The notes: generated from the letters alone by a model not told the origin. A stretch of DNA of 64,000 nucleotides from Acidobacteriota bacterium (GCA_003222975.1 QHXN01000027.1:83851-147850), one strand, 5' to 3'. Numbered from the stretch's first letter, positions 32,322-46,000 are shown. Made by a program: numbers and translations.

Positions 32322-33977
32322 ATGAAGTGTAAAGAGCTGACACGTCGTTTCGCCCCCGCCGCCGTCGCCTGCGGCGCGGGCGTCGCCGCAATCCTACCCG
32401 CCGCCGCCCGTGGCTTCCCCTACGGCAACGACCTGCCTCACCACTACCGCATGTCACTGGCCTTCTACGACTCGATCCGCGCGGGTAATCTCTACCCCGG
32501 CCTGATCGCTTCGACGAACGGCGGCTTCGGCGATTTCAGCCCGCGACTCTACCCGCCGCTCGTCTATTACCTGCTCGCCGCCGGGCGCGGCGTCGCGGGC
32601 GACTGGTACGCGGGGAGCTTTCTCGTCTTCTCGCTGCTCTCGGCGGCGGGCTGCCTCGGCATCTACTTCTGGGCGCGCGCCTTTCTCGCGCCGCGCCACG
32701 CGGCCCTGGCCGGGGCGCTCTACGCCTTCGTGCCCTTCCGCCTCGACGACTTCTACCAGGGTTCCTACTTCGGGCAGTACGCGGCGGGCGCAGTCCTTCC
32801 TTTCGCCTTCGCCTTCGTCGAGCGCGTTTGCCGCCGCGGCACGCGGCGAGACGTGGCCGGCCTGGCCGCGTCCTTCGCGCTCCTCTGTCTGACGCACTTG
32901 CCGCTGACGGTCATCGGCTCGTTGTCGCTACTCGTCTATGCGCTGCTGCGGCTGCCGCACGGCGCGCGGCTGACCGCGGCGCTCAGGCTGGCGGGCGGCG
33001 TGCTGCTGGGGCTTCTGTGCAGCTCCTTCTACTGGGCGACGATGCTGGCCGAGAGGTCTTGGGTCAGGATCGGGTTCGAGCAGCCGGGCCGTTGGGCCGA
33101 CTACAGCCGCAATTTCCTCTTCCAGCGCGAGGTCTACCCGGAGACGGTCTGGGTTCTGTTCGTCAACGTCGTCGCCGTCGCGACGTTCGCGATGTTCCTG
33201 CCGGCGCTGGCGCTGGCGCGACGCTGGCGTGAAGTCGGGCCGAAGTCGGAGGTGAAGGCCCTGGCCGCGCTGCTGCTGCTCTCGACCTTCTTCGCGACCC
33301 CGCTCAGCAGGCCCGTCTGGGCCGTCCTCCCATCCTTGCAGCAGACGCAGTTCCCCTGGCGCTGGCTGGCGGTCGCCTCGATGGCCGGGCCGCCGCTGGT
33401 GGCGGCGAGCGTCCCCGTCTGGGCGGAACAACTCAAGGGCTACGGGCGTGCGCTCTCGCTTGCCGTCGCCTGCGTCATGCTCGCGCTCGTCGCCTCGGCT
33501 TCGTCCTTCGTCGTCACACAAGCCGACTATTACTCGCGCGCCGAGTTCGACGCGAAACTCGTGACGCTGCCGGACTCCGCGACACTCTCCGACTGGCTCC
33601 CCGCGTGGGCGAAAACGGTTCCGCCCAAGGCGGACGCCCCGCTCCGTATCCCGCAGCGCACCTTCACGATTCGTACCTGGGAGCCTGAGCGCCGCGCGTT
33701 CCGCGTGGCCGCGGGCCAGGCGGTCGAGGCGCGCGTGCGTGCGTTTTACTACCCGCGCTGGGTGGCCGTTGACGAACGGGGCGGGATTCTGCCGACGCGA
33801 CCGGACGAAGACGGCGCGCTCCTCGTCTCGCTTCCGGCGGAGGAGGTCTCGGTCGAACTGAATTTCCGCGAGCCGCGCCTGGCGAAGCTCTCAGGCGCGG
33901 CGAGCGCCGCCGGGTGGGTCTTACTGTTCGCGCTGTGCGTTTCGGGAAGGCGTCGAGAGCCGCCGAGCGCCGTGTGA
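32322..33977 (+). CDS. Multi-pass membrane protein, PTPS-related/GT-C-like
   Basis: 551 residues with about ten transmembrane helices between residues 10 and 400 and a C-terminal soluble beta domain before a last helix (about 528-543). PYGNDLPHHYRMSLAFYDSIRAGNLYPGLI contains the periplasmic-loop Asp/His pattern seen in GT-C glycosyltransferases and in the membrane proteins called 6-pyruvoyl-tetrahydropterin-synthase-related. Such proteins are thought to move sugars or lipid-linked groups across or at the membrane; the specificity is unknown. It starts 36 bases after the cupin gene. Confidence 0.75.
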   Translation: MKCKELTRRFAPAAVACGAGVAAILPAAARGFPYGNDLPHHYRMSLAFYDSIRAGNLYPGLIASTNGGFGDFSPRLYPPLVYYLLAAGRGVAGDWYAGSFLVFSLLSAAGCLGIYFWARAFLAPRHAALAGALYAFVPFRLDDFYQGSYFGQYAAGAVLPFAFAFVERVCRRGTRRDVAGLAASFALLCLTHLPLTVIGSLSLLVYALLRLPHGARLTAALRLAGGVLLGLLCSSFYWATMLAERSWVRIGFEQPGRWADYSRNFLFQREVYPETVWVLFVNVVAVATFAMFLPALALARRWREVGPKSEVKALAALLLLSTFFATPLSRPVWAVLPSLQQTQFPWRWLAVASMAGPPLVAASVPVWAEQLKGYGRALSLAVACVMLALVASASSFVVTQADYYSRAEFDAKLVTLPDSATLSDWLPAWAKTVPPKADAPLRIPQRTFTIRTWEPERRAFRVAAGQAVEARVRAFYYPRWVAVDERGGILPTRPDEDGALLVSLPAEEVSVELNFREPRLAKLSGAASAAGWVLLFALCVSGRRREPPSAV

Positions 33978-34058
33978 ATCGTCAAAGAAGGAAGGACATT
34001 AAAGGCAGTCGCTTTGCCTCGGACTCGCCATCTTCTCCACCTGCTCATCGCTCCCTCG

Positions 34059-36980
<2,922 letters not shown>

Positions 36981-37126
36981 CTTGCCCGCCCTTCTTCGCT
37001 TCAGGGATTTCGCGTCCTGTTTTATGCCTCTTCGCGCAGAAAAACAACGGCCCGCGTCGCGCTCGACGCGGGCCGTTGACCTGGACGCTCTCTTTCGGGT
37101 CAGGCGAGCAGTCGTCTCTTGCGAAC

Positions 37127-38008
37127 TCAGTGGCCGGGCGGCGGCGGCGGCGGGGCCGCGCCGGGAGGCACGGACGACGAAGTAGTGGTGGCGCTCGTCG
37201 TCGTCACAACGCCCGCGGGCGCGTCGGACTCGAAGCGGACGTTGCCGTTGACGCCCTTGATCTCGATGGGCGAGCCGCCCGACCCGAGGCGCGCGCGCAT
37301 ATTGACGCCGTTCTGGCGCTCCTGCATCGTGACGTTCGGCACGTTCAAAGCGAGGCTGCCGTTCTGCCCCTTCACCTCGATGTCGGCGTTGACATTCTCC
37401 CTGAGCCGAATCTCAACGTTGCCGTTGACGCCCTTGACCTCCATCCCCTGCGCGCCGAGCTGCGCGACGCCGAACTTCACTCCGCCGTTGACGCCCTTGA
37501 TCTCGGAATGGCCGAGCGACTGCGCCACTTCGACGCGCCCGTTGACGCCTTCGACCTCGACCGCGCCGTCAACTTCCCCGACGCGCACGGGGCCGTTCAC
37601 GCCCTTCGTCGAAAGCTCGACGCGTCGCGGCAGGCTGAGCGTCACTTCCTGACGCACGTGCCCACCGCCGCCCCAGAGCCAGCGCCAGAGGCCGCGGCCT
37701 CCGTCCGATTCGCCGTGGACGACGACGCCCGAAGGCGTCAGCTCGACGATGACCTTGTTGTATTCGAGGTCGTCGGCGTCGTCGGCGGTGCGGACGACGC
37801 GCACGTCAGCCGTGTCTGTGTCGGCGGTGTTGACCTCGACCGAGCCGTTGATGCCGCGCACCTCGACGCGCGCGCCCGCGTCGAGCCTGCCGGTCTGGCG
37901 CGTCTCCTCCTGCTTGCTCACGTGCGGAGTTCTCCACTTCGTCACCCAGCGACCGGCGACCGCCGCGGCGACGACGAGTAAGACGACTAAGAAAATGCGA
38001 CCTTTCAT
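37127..38008 (-). CDS. DUF4097-type beta-repeat protein
   Basis: 293 residues. One N-terminal hydrophobic helix (about 4-20) anchors it; the rest is a right-handed beta solenoid of DUF4097/DUF4098 type with a recurring GVNG turn: VRGINGSVEV, TKGVNGPVRV, VEGVNGRVEV, IKGVNGGVKF, VKGVNGNVEI, VKGQNGSLAL, IKGVNGNVRF. A Thr/Ser and Pro-rich tail ends in PPPPPPGH. Proteins of this kind are predicted adhesin-like or anti-sigma-linked envelope proteins; the function is not established. No sigma-factor gene is adjacent. Confidence 0.85.
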   Translation of the reverse strand: MKGRIFLVVLLVVAAAVAGRWVTKWRTPHVSKQEETRQTGRLDAGARVEVRGINGSVEVNTADTDTADVRVVRTADDADDLEYNKVIVELTPSGVVVHGESDGGRGLWRWLWGGGGHVRQEVTLSLPRRVELSTKGVNGPVRVGEVDGAVEVEGVNGRVEVAQSLGHSEIKGVNGGVKFGVAQLGAQGMEVKGVNGNVEIRLRENVNADIEVKGQNGSLALNVPNVTMQERQNGVNMRARLGSGGSPIEIKGVNGNVRFESDAPAGVVTTTSATTTSSSVPPGAAPPPPPPGH

Positions 38009-38138
38009 TATCTCACCTTCCGGCGGGGCGAGTTCCTCGCTTCCGAAGCCCCGGCCCGCCGCTGCCTGTTTGAGTGTTTGAATCCAGCGCCCGCTAACTT
38101 GTCCACGAAGAGAAACGACGCGGCGGGCGGCGAAGTTC

Positions 38139-39065
38139 TCATTTTTCCGCGCCCGCGCCGGAACTTAAGGCCACGGCGATTTCAGACGCGACGTGCGCGT
38201 TCTCTTCGAGCAGCGCGACGTTCGCCTTGAGCGTTGCGCCGCCGCTCGCGCGACCCATGTGCGCCAGAAGGAACGGCGTCAGCTCCCGCCCGCCGACACC
38301 CCGCCGCCCGGCTTCCGAGAGCGCCTCGGACAGCAACCCTTCCATCACGCGCGCGTCAACTTCGGACTCCGGCGGCACGGGCACGCAGACGACGAGCGCT
38401 GCTTCGAGGCCGAGCGCGTCGCGCGTGCGCGCGAGCTGCGCCACCTCCCGGCCCGAGTCCGCGCGCGCGTCAACGGGCAGCCCCGCGCGGCGCGTGTAGA
38501 ACGCGGGCATCTCTTCGCAGCCATAGCCGACCAGGCAGACGCCGTGCGTCTCAAGCCACTCGCGCGTGGCCGGAAGGTCGAGCACGGACTTCGCGCCGGA
38601 GCAGACGACCGTCATGGGTGTGCGCGCAAGCTCCGGCAGGTCTGCGCTCACGTCCGGCAGAGCGCCGCGGTGCACGCCGCCGATGCCGCCCGTCGCGAAG
38701 ACCTTCAGGCCGGCGCGGCCCGCGATCCACAGCGTCCCCGCGACGGTCGTCGCGCCGTCCAGGCGGCGCGCGACCGCGACGGCCAGGTCGCGCCGGCTCA
38801 CCTTGCGCACGCCTTCGCCGTAGGCGAGCCGTTCGAGCTGCGAGTCGTCCAACCCAACGCAGAGCACCCCGCCGATGACGGCCACGGTCGCGGGCACAGC
38901 GCCGCGCTCACGCACGATCTTTTCGAGCCGCCGCGCCGTCTCAAGGTTCAAAGGGCGCGGCAGCCCGTGCGCGATGACCGTGGATTCGAGCGCCACGACT
39001 GCGCGCCCCTCGTGCAACGCGGCCTCGACTTCTTCGCTAATTTTTAGAAGGCTTCGGTCGAACAT
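38139..39065 (-). CDS. psuG: Pseudouridine-5'-phosphate glycosidase PsuG
   Basis: 308 residues, standard length. Cleaves pseudouridine 5'-phosphate into uracil and ribose 5-phosphate (reversibly). Visible: VALESTVIAHGLPRP with the metal-site Glu, ATVAVIGGVLCVGLDD, VSRRDLAVAVAR, VFATGGIGGVHRGA and VVCSGAKSVLDLPATREWLE with the catalytic Lys near 158. The usual partner kinase psuK is not in the window. It is the last minus-strand gene after the DUF11 cluster, from which a perfect hairpin at 39076-39134 separates it. Confidence 0.94.
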   Translation of the reverse strand: MFDRSLLKISEEVEAALHEGRAVVALESTVIAHGLPRPLNLETARRLEKIVRERGAVPATVAVIGGVLCVGLDDSQLERLAYGEGVRKVSRRDLAVAVARRLDGATTVAGTLWIAGRAGLKVFATGGIGGVHRGALPDVSADLPELARTPMTVVCSGAKSVLDLPATREWLETHGVCLVGYGCEEMPAFYTRRAGLPVDARADSGREVAQLARTRDALGLEAALVVCVPVPPESEVDARVMEGLLSEALSEAGRRGVGGRELTPFLLAHMGRASGGATLKANVALLEENAHVASEIAVALSSGAGAEK

Positions 39066-39075
39066 AAAAGAGGCT

Positions 39076-39134
39076 AGATGCTAGATGTCGGATGCTGGTG
39101 AAGTCAATTTACCAGCATCCGACATCTAGCATCT
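39076..39134. repeat. GCTAGAT-family hairpin after the 821-residue DUF11 gene
   Basis: Perfect 23-bp arms (39076-39098 and 39112-39134) with a 13-nt loop. Units GCTAGAT, GTCGGAT and GCTGG. It lies 14 bases after the DUF11 gene stop and 10 bases upstream of psuG. The loop shares GTCAATTTAC with the eroded copy at 41650-41690. Confidence 0.92.
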
Positions 39135-39148
39135 GGCCCCTGCCTTCT

Positions 39149-41614
39149 TCAGCGGATGCGCGTGGTGAAGGAGACGCTGCCGGTGTTGTTGGGCGAGGTC
39201 TGACTCAGGTTTCCTGTGAACGTCCAGCGGACGTGCGTGACGTTGCGGTCGTAGCCGGCGGGCGCGCCGCCGCCGCCCGACGCCGGAGTGTAGGCGTAGG
39301 TCGTGCCGCCGTCGTTCGAGTAGGCGACCGCGACGGTAAGGCCCGTCGTGCCGAGGCTGTTTGAGACAGACCCAACCTTGAAGTCGGTGTTCGCCGGAAT
39401 CTGGTCGGTGAGGACGAAGCTCTGCGCGGCGCGGCCCCCGCTGTTGGTGAAAGTTATTTTGTAGGTCAGGTCTGTGCCCGGCGACTGCTGCTGCGTGGTG
39501 CAGTTGGCGGGACTCGTACAGTCCTTGACGAGCTGCACGCTGGGCGGGGCGACGACGTTCACGTCCTCGCCCGTGCTAGACGCGGGGTTGTAGCTGGCCG
39601 TGGTCGTGCCGTTCGTGGTCGTGCGAGCGGGGTCGAAGTAGGTCGCGGTCGCAGGGTTCTGCTGCACGCCGCTCACGCTCGACGCGATGGTCGTCGTGAA
39701 GGTGATGCTGACACTCCCGCCGCCGGGGATGGTGAACGTGCTCCAGGTCGGCACGGCGTCGCCGACCGCGGGGTTGGTCGTCGAGGGGCGCGTCGCGCCG
39801 CCCGTGAAGGTGACCGTGCCAGTCGAGGCGTAGGTGAAGCTCGTGGGGAGCGTGTCGGAGACGGCGAGGCTCGTGGCGGCGTTGCGGCTGGCGGCGTCCG
39901 AGACGACGATGGTGTAGGTGGCGGTCGTCCCCGAAGCCCCGTTGTTGACGGTGGGCGTGCTGGTCGTCTTGGTCACGGTCAGGACGGGGACGCACTGCGC
40001 GCCGGAGCTGACGCCGGGGACTTGTGTGACTGTGATCGTCAGGGCTTGGCCGTTCGCGCCCGGCGTCGCGCCGTAAGCGTCGGCGGTGGTGGTGGTGGTG
40101 CCGTTCGCGCCGCCGCTGACATCGAGGCTCGCGCCGCCGGTGGTAACGATGAAGCCGCCGCCGCCGCCGCCGCCCGGCCCGTGACGGTTGCCGGGGAACG
40201 GTGTGCCCGCCGTCTGCGTGCTCCAAGCGTTGCCGCCGCGACCGCCGCGCGCGTTGACGGCGAGACCGCCGAGGCTGCCCGCGGAGACGCTGACGAGGAC
40301 GCTGCCGCCCGCGCCGCCGCCGCCCGCGCCGTCGTTGTCTGTGAGGTTGTAGGCGTCGGCACCGTTGGCGCTGATCGTGCCAGTGCCGGAGACGCTCGCC
40401 GCGCGGATCATCACGATGCCGCCGCCCGCGCCGCCGCTGCTGGCGACGGTCGCGGAGTTGTTGCGCGAGCCAGCGCCGCCGCCGCCGCCCAACACCAGAA
40501 GGTTGGCCGCGCTCGCCACGGTGTCGCCGCCGATGCCGCCGACGGCGAGGTCGGAACTCCAGGTGTTGCCGCCGTTCCCGCCGTCGCCGCCGTTGCCGCC
40601 GCCGCCGCCGCCGGAGTTCTCGTCGTTGACGGGGGTGTCGCCGTCCGTGCCGCCGCCGCCGGCGTTGCCGGGCGCGCCGCGCGCGCTGCTGCCGCCCGGA
40701 TAGCCTTCGACGCCGGTGTCGAGGACAGTGCCGCTCGCCGGGTCGTAGACGTAGCGGGGCGTGCCCGCGATGCCCTCGCCCTTCATGCCGTGGAAGTTTC
40801 GGGTGGCGAGGTTAACGTAGTCGGTGTTGCTGCCCTTGCTTCCGCCCGCGACCGCGCGACCGCCGCCGCCGCGGAAGCCCAGCCCGCTTACGCTGACGCT
40901 CGCGCCGCCGAGGCTGAGCACGCCCGCCACGTCGAAGACGAGGACGCCGCCGGAGGTTCCGTCCCACGTCGCGGCGGTCAGACTTGAGCCGAGCGTCGCG
41001 CTCGAATACTGCGGCACGCGCACGACCTGAAAGCGGCGCTGCCCCTGCGCGCCGCTCGCAGCCGCGTTGGTGTAGGTGTTCAGGAGGCCGCCTCCCGCGC
41101 CCGTTCCGCGTACCGTCACCGTCCCGCCGGCGAGGCTGACGGAGTTGGTGGCGGCGACGTACTCGTAGTGCCCGGTGTTGTTGAGGCCGGTCGAGCCGCT
41201 CCCCGTCCCGTTGTTCGCGCCGTAGGCGCTGCTGTTCGACGTGTTGATCCCGGCGTCCTGCATCTGTATGACGAGCAGGAGGTCGCCCGTGGCGATGGGC
41301 GTCGCGGCCCCGCCCGCGCTCGACGCGGCGAGCGAGATGGAGGTCGCGCCCGCGTTGGCCGTGGCCGAGCCGGGGTAGTACGTGTTGACGACGCCGCCGA
41401 GCGTGCCGCCGGGGCCGTCCTTGCCCGGATTGGCAACGCACGTCTGAGCCTGCGCCGGGGATGACGCCAGCCAGAGCACAGACGCGAGCAGGAGTACCGC
41501 GCGGAGGGCACGCACGGGCGGACGTGTGACACGGCGGCACAGGCCGGGGCGGGACGCCGGGCGCTCAACACACGCCGTGCCCTTCATCGTGCCGTCGGTC
41601 GTTGTGCCTCTCAA
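39149..41614 (-). CDS. Exported Gly-rich DUF11 surface protein
   Basis: 821 residues. TTG at 41614 with GAGGACGA upstream; an ATG nine codons later is possible. A long n-region signal peptide ends near SSPAQAQT. The first half is Gly/Ser/Asn-rich with many GGGG and GGNGG runs (for example GGGGGGNGGDGGNGGN). Two DUF11 repeats follow at about 545-680 and 695-815 (VLTVTKTTSTPTVNNG; VQLVKDCTSPANC). The C-terminus reads NNTGSVSFTTRIR. DUF11 domains are Ig-like beta sandwiches of large surface proteins. The last domain is a close copy of that in the adjacent 453-residue protein. Confidence 0.82.
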   Translation of the reverse strand: MRGTTTDGTMKGTACVERPASRPGLCRRVTRPPVRALRAVLLLASVLWLASSPAQAQTCVANPGKDGPGGTLGGVVNTYYPGSATANAGATSISLAASSAGGAATPIATGDLLLVIQMQDAGINTSNSSAYGANNGTGSGSTGLNNTGHYEYVAATNSVSLAGGTVTVRGTGAGGGLLNTYTNAAASGAQGQRRFQVVRVPQYSSATLGSSLTAATWDGTSGGVLVFDVAGVLSLGGASVSVSGLGFRGGGGRAVAGGSKGSNTDYVNLATRNFHGMKGEGIAGTPRYVYDPASGTVLDTGVEGYPGGSSARGAPGNAGGGGTDGDTPVNDENSGGGGGGNGGDGGNGGNTWSSDLAVGGIGGDTVASAANLLVLGGGGGAGSRNNSATVASSGGAGGGIVMIRAASVSGTGTISANGADAYNLTDNDGAGGGGAGGSVLVSVSAGSLGGLAVNARGGRGGNAWSTQTAGTPFPGNRHGPGGGGGGGFIVTTGGASLDVSGGANGTTTTTADAYGATPGANGQALTITVTQVPGVSSGAQCVPVLTVTKTTSTPTVNNGASGTTATYTIVVSDAASRNAATSLAVSDTLPTSFTYASTGTVTFTGGATRPSTTNPAVGDAVPTWSTFTIPGGGSVSITFTTTIASSVSGVQQNPATATYFDPARTTTNGTTTASYNPASSTGEDVNVVAPPSVQLVKDCTSPANCTTQQQSPGTDLTYKITFTNSGGRAAQSFVLTDQIPANTDFKVGSVSNSLGTTGLTVAVAYSNDGGTTYAYTPASGGGGAPAGYDRNVTHVRWTFTGNLSQTSPNNTGSVSFTTRIR

Positions 41615-41649
41615 TTGCTCGTCCTCTTTGCCAAGGTTCGAGAGCTTTG

Positions 41650-41690
41650 GCGAGGTGGTGGGGTCAATTTACCCACCTGACTTTTAGCCT
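41650..41690. repeat. Eroded hairpin between two DUF11 genes
   Basis: Short imperfect inverted repeat (GAGGTGG with CCACCT) around GTCAATTTAC, the same loop sequence as the hairpin at 39076-39134. It follows the 453-residue DUF11 gene by 14 bases and precedes the 821-residue gene. Confidence 0.55.
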
Positions 41691-41703
41691 CCGGCCCCGT
41701 TCT

Positions 41704-43065
41704 TCAGCGTATGCGGACGGCGAAGGTGACGTTGCCGGAGCCGCCGGAGACGAGCGTGCCGGTGAACGTCCAGCGGACGTGCGTGACGTTGCGGTCGTAG
41801 CCGGCGGGCGCGCCGCCGCTGCCCGACGCCGGAGTGTAGGCGTAGGTCAGGCCGCCGTCGTTCGAGTATTGGACGGTCACGCCGGAGAGTCCGCCGAGCG
41901 CAGTCGTCACCGAGCCGACCTTAAAGTCCGTGTTGGCGGGGATAGGGTCGGTGATGACGAACTGCTGTGCGGCCAGGTTGCCGGTGTTGCTGAAGTTGAT
42001 CGTGTAGGTGAGGTCTATGCCGGGCGGCTGCGTGCCCGACGGCGAGACCGACTTGACTAGCGGGACGTTCGGCGGCGTCCGCGCGGTGACTGTCAGCGAG
42101 TTCGAGCCGTAGTCACTGCCGTAGTGGTAGCTGCTGCCGGAGAAGTCGTAGACGAGCGAGTTCATCGTCGCCGTGCCGCTCCCGATGACGTGCACGGTGT
42201 AGGTGGTCACAATCGTGCCGCCCGCCTTGCTGCCCGCATAGTTCGCCGGGCCGATGCAAGAGCGGTAGCTGGCGCTTAAGGGGTTGTTGTCCCAGCCGCA
42301 GGCGTCGGCGTAGATTTTGTTGTTGGTCGCGCCCGCCGGCGAGGTGTAGGTCGTGCTGATCGAGAGGACTTCGAACATCGTGTCGGGGAAATTGAGGAAG
42401 CTCTCCAACTGCTCGTAGCCGCCGGTGGCGGTGCTGGCGTTGACGGTGTAGGTGTAGGTCTGGCCGACGACGACGCTGCCCGGCCCCGTGATGCTCTGCG
42501 TCGAGTTGCGGTTCTGCGAGACGAGTTTCTCGACGTAAACCTCGCGCGGCGTCGGCGTCGAGTAGGTCGGCTCGCCCGTGGCGGTGACGTTGATGTGGTA
42601 GCGCCGCGTCTGGTTGTAGGCGGAGTTCGAGCGTGTGACGGTGACGTTGAAGAAGAGGTTCGTGCACTGGCCGGGCGCGAGCGGGTCGGTGGCGACGGGG
42701 TTGAGGCCCGTGAGGTTGATGAAGGCGTTCGAGGTGTCCCAGACGAACGTCCCCGTGATGTTGCTGACGGTCGTCCCGCCCGTGTTGCACACGAGCGCGC
42801 CGACGAGGAACGTGTCCGGCCCCGAGTTCACGTTATTGCTGTCCAGCCCGACGACGTTGAAGGTGGAGGGCGTGACGCTCAGCGCGGCGAAGGCCGTGCG
42901 CGCGCCGAAGACGAGGAGGAAGGCCGCGAGCATCAGGGCGCGCGCGCGGAGGCGCGTGACGCGGCGGCGCGCGGGGGCGCCGGAAATCTCGCACGCCGCG
43001 CGCTTCCCCGCGGGGAAGCGCGCGGCGTCGAGTCTCAAGACTTTTTTTGCGGCGGCGAATCTCAA
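41704..43065 (-). CDS. Exported DUF11-domain protein
   Basis: 453 residues from TTG at 43065, three bases after the TAA of the upstream 1925-residue gene; GAGGACGA precedes it, so the two are probably translationally coupled. The basic N-terminus to about 45 and a hydrophobic stretch (MLAAFLLVFGARTAFA) form an unusual long signal. The body has Ig-like strands with paired Cys (VCNTGG, GQCTN; CGWDN, SCIGP), then one DUF11 domain from about 330 (VPLVKSVSPSGTQPPG) ending NVTFAVRIR. A part of a cell-surface assembly is likely; function unknown. Confidence 0.8.
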   Translation of the reverse strand: MRFAAAKKVLRLDAARFPAGKRAACEISGAPARRRVTRLRARALMLAAFLLVFGARTAFAALSVTPSTFNVVGLDSNNVNSGPDTFLVGALVCNTGGTTVSNITGTFVWDTSNAFINLTGLNPVATDPLAPGQCTNLFFNVTVTRSNSAYNQTRRYHINVTATGEPTYSTPTPREVYVEKLVSQNRNSTQSITGPGSVVVGQTYTYTVNASTATGGYEQLESFLNFPDTMFEVLSISTTYTSPAGATNNKIYADACGWDNNPLSASYRSCIGPANYAGSKAGGTIVTTYTVHVIGSGTATMNSLVYDFSGSSYHYGSDYGSNSLTVTARTPPNVPLVKSVSPSGTQPPGIDLTYTINFSNTGNLAAQQFVITDPIPANTDFKVGSVTTALGGLSGVTVQYSNDGGLTYAYTPASGSGGAPAGYDRNVTHVRWTFTGTLVSGGSGNVTFAVRIR

Positions 43066-43068
43066 GGC

Positions 43069-46000
43069 TTATTCGTCCTCGTGCTTCGGTCGCCCGGCGC
43101 TCGTGTCGCCGTCCTGAGCGCCGCTGCCCTGGCTTTGCGCGTTCTGGCGCGGCGTGCCGAAGAGGTTGAAGAGGTTCGAGAGCTTCGACGAGATGGTGAA
43201 GTAGAAACCGCGGCGCGCGGCCAGGAGCGGCGAAGCGCCCGGCTCGGTCACGCCCGTCCAGTTGTAGCCGCCGCCGAGCCGCAAGTCCGAGAGCACCCAG
43301 AAGCCCAGTTCCGTGCCGAAGGAGGCGCGGGCGGTCGCGGTCGCGGGCTGCGCGAGCCAGCGCCCCTCGCCCGCGAAGTCTATGTACTTGCCGAAGCGAT
43401 AGACGCCGCGCCCCTGCATCAGGTAAGTCAGGGTCGAGACGCGCGCGAGACCGGGCGACGCCGTGTCGCCGAACTTGAGCGCGAAGCGACCGTAGAGTTC
43501 GAGGTTGCGCGTCGCCTGGTAGTAGCCGTCCGCAGAGAGCGTGTCGGAGCGGTCGCGCGTCGCACCCTCCGTGCCCGCGCCCCGCTGCGAGATGTCGCGG
43601 CGAGTATAACTGAAGAGGAGGCCGACCGCGTCGGTGTGGAGCGGTCGCCACGCGAGCGCGGCGGTCGCGCTCAGGGCGGAGCTGTCGCGCCCCTGGAAGT
43701 TCGTGCGCGAGAGCTGGAAGCGACCGAGCGAGGTCACGTTGTCGAAGAGTCGCCCGGCGGCTCCGAGCGTCAGCACCGTTCCCATGCCGTCGCGGTCGCG
43801 CATCTCGTAGCGGGCGGTCGTGCGGAAATTTTCAATCGGCTGCCAGGAGAAGCCGAGGTGGGCGGCGTTGAAGCTTGCGCCGTTTCCGGCGAGGTGGAAG
43901 CCGCGCTCGTAGCCGAGGTCGAGCGAGAGTTCTTTGTTGATCGGCAGGCGGTTCGACAGGCCGATGACGGCGAAGCTGTCCGTGCCGTTGACGCCGTTCT
44001 CGATCTGGTAGCGCGAGTTCAGGTCGGCGAAGCGACCGAGCTTCGTCTCGACGCCGACCGCCGTCTCGTTGCGCGTGGTGGTGGCGGCGAAGCCCGTGGC
44101 GGCGGTGTCGCTGATGGGCACGATGGGCGCGGAGGCCAGGCGCTCGGTGAAGAAGAGTTTCGTGAACTGGTTCCATTGATACGTCGCCGCGAGGGTGGTC
44201 TGGTTCGGGTAGGTCGGGTCAGCATCAGTCAGGTTCTGCTCGCGCTTGGCGGAGAGGCTCAGCTTGGCGGTCGCCTTGTACTCCGCCCCGACCGTGACGA
44301 GGTTCGAGTCGGTCTGGCGGCCCGACAGGTCGTCCTTGAAGCTGCGAAAGTCGTAGCCGAAGGTGGCGCGCAGGCGGTCGCCGAAGCTCTCAGTCCAGAG
44401 GAGCGAGGCCGTCTCGCGGCTATTGTCCACGTTCGCCGTGTGGTTGCGCTCGTCCATGAAGGAGAACTTGGCGCGCGCCGACTTCGTCACCTTCATCTCG
44501 ACCGAAGCGTCGGCGCGCTGCGAGCCGGGCGTGACGGTCGCGCCGAACGGATTGAGGAAGCCCTCGTCGGCGCGCGCGTAAGTGGCGCGCAGCATCGTCT
44601 CGCGGTAGGGGAGCGGCTGTTCGAGTTCGACGCGGTAGGCGTTGCCGTCGTGGCGGTCGTCTATCCCTGCGCCGGAGAGGTTGCCGCCCGAAGAGACGCG
44701 ACCGCGCGAGGTGGCCCACTCAAGCCGCACGCGCCCGCCGCGCGGCAGCTTCTTCTCCGCGTCGAGGCCGCCGAGGACGAACGCGCCGAACTCGCCCTGC
44801 TGCTGGTCAACGAGCGAGAGGCCTACTTTCAGGCCGAGGCCCTCGAAATTTTTGTAGGCGCGCGCCGTGTAAACCGCCTGCGACATGCCGTCGGCCTGGT
44901 ACTCGTAGGTGACGACGACCTGCACGAGGTTGAACGAGAAGTCGAACGCGGAGATGGGCCGCAGGAAGAACATCTCGCCGGTCGAGGCGTCGAGGTTGTA
45001 GTCAACCGAGCGGATGAGGGCCTCGCGCGAGATTATCGCTTCGGGGTTGCGTCGGTCGCGCACTTCGATGACTACGGTTTCCGAGCCGGGCAGGATTTCC
45101 GCGTGCGAGAGGTGCGCGAATCCGAGCGCGTCGCCCGGAAACGTGTCGCGCGCGAAAGCGGTGTCGGGGCGTGCGCCCGTCACCGAGACGTAGTCGCCCT
45201 TCGAGTCCTCGAGGTGGAGCTTGACGCCGGTGAGCTTGCGCGTGTAAGAGGCGAGGCCCGCGTTGCGGTTCTCCGTCTCCATGTCGCCGAAGAGGAAGTA
45301 AGAGCGCTTGTGGTCAACGCGGACGTAGAGTTTCGAGTTACTTTGCGCGTCCTCGTAGCGCGTCGAGGAGTCGCCGAAGAGCGGGTAGGCGCGATCCAGC
45401 GGGTCGAACTGGAAGAGGCGGTCGCGGCCCGCGGTGCGGTTGATGGGGCGGTTGCTGTCGTAGGCGAGCGTCAGGAGGTTCGAGCCGAGGAACTGCCCGC
45501 GGTAGAAGAAGGCGAGGCGGCTCCTGACAGCCGCGCCCGACTCCGCGCCGGAGAGCGCGGGTTGGCCGCTGCCGAAGGTGACTTCGGCGAGGCCGACGAG
45601 GATGGACGGGCGGACTTCGGGCGTGACGCGGATTTCACGTTTGACCTCGACCGCGCCGGTCATCGCGTGAATCTCGGACGCTCCCGGCGCGTTGTCCGCG
45701 ACGAGCAACGCGCGCCCTTCGCCGCCGACGAGCGGCACGATCTGCTGGCTCGCGGGCGCGTTCTTCTCTTCAGGATTCTCAAGTCCCTTGTCGTCGCCCC
45801 TGTCCGCGGCCTTGCCCCTACCTGCGGCTTTGTCCCGGCTGCCGTCGTCGGCCCTGCCCTGCTGACTCCCGTCCTTCGAGCCGTCGTCAACACGCAGCAG
45901 GTGGCCGGAAGAGACCGCGAGGGCGACCGAGCCGTCCGCCGCCGGGTGGTTCCACTGGTCGAAGGCGCGCACGCGCACGGTTGTCGAGTCGCGCCCGCCC

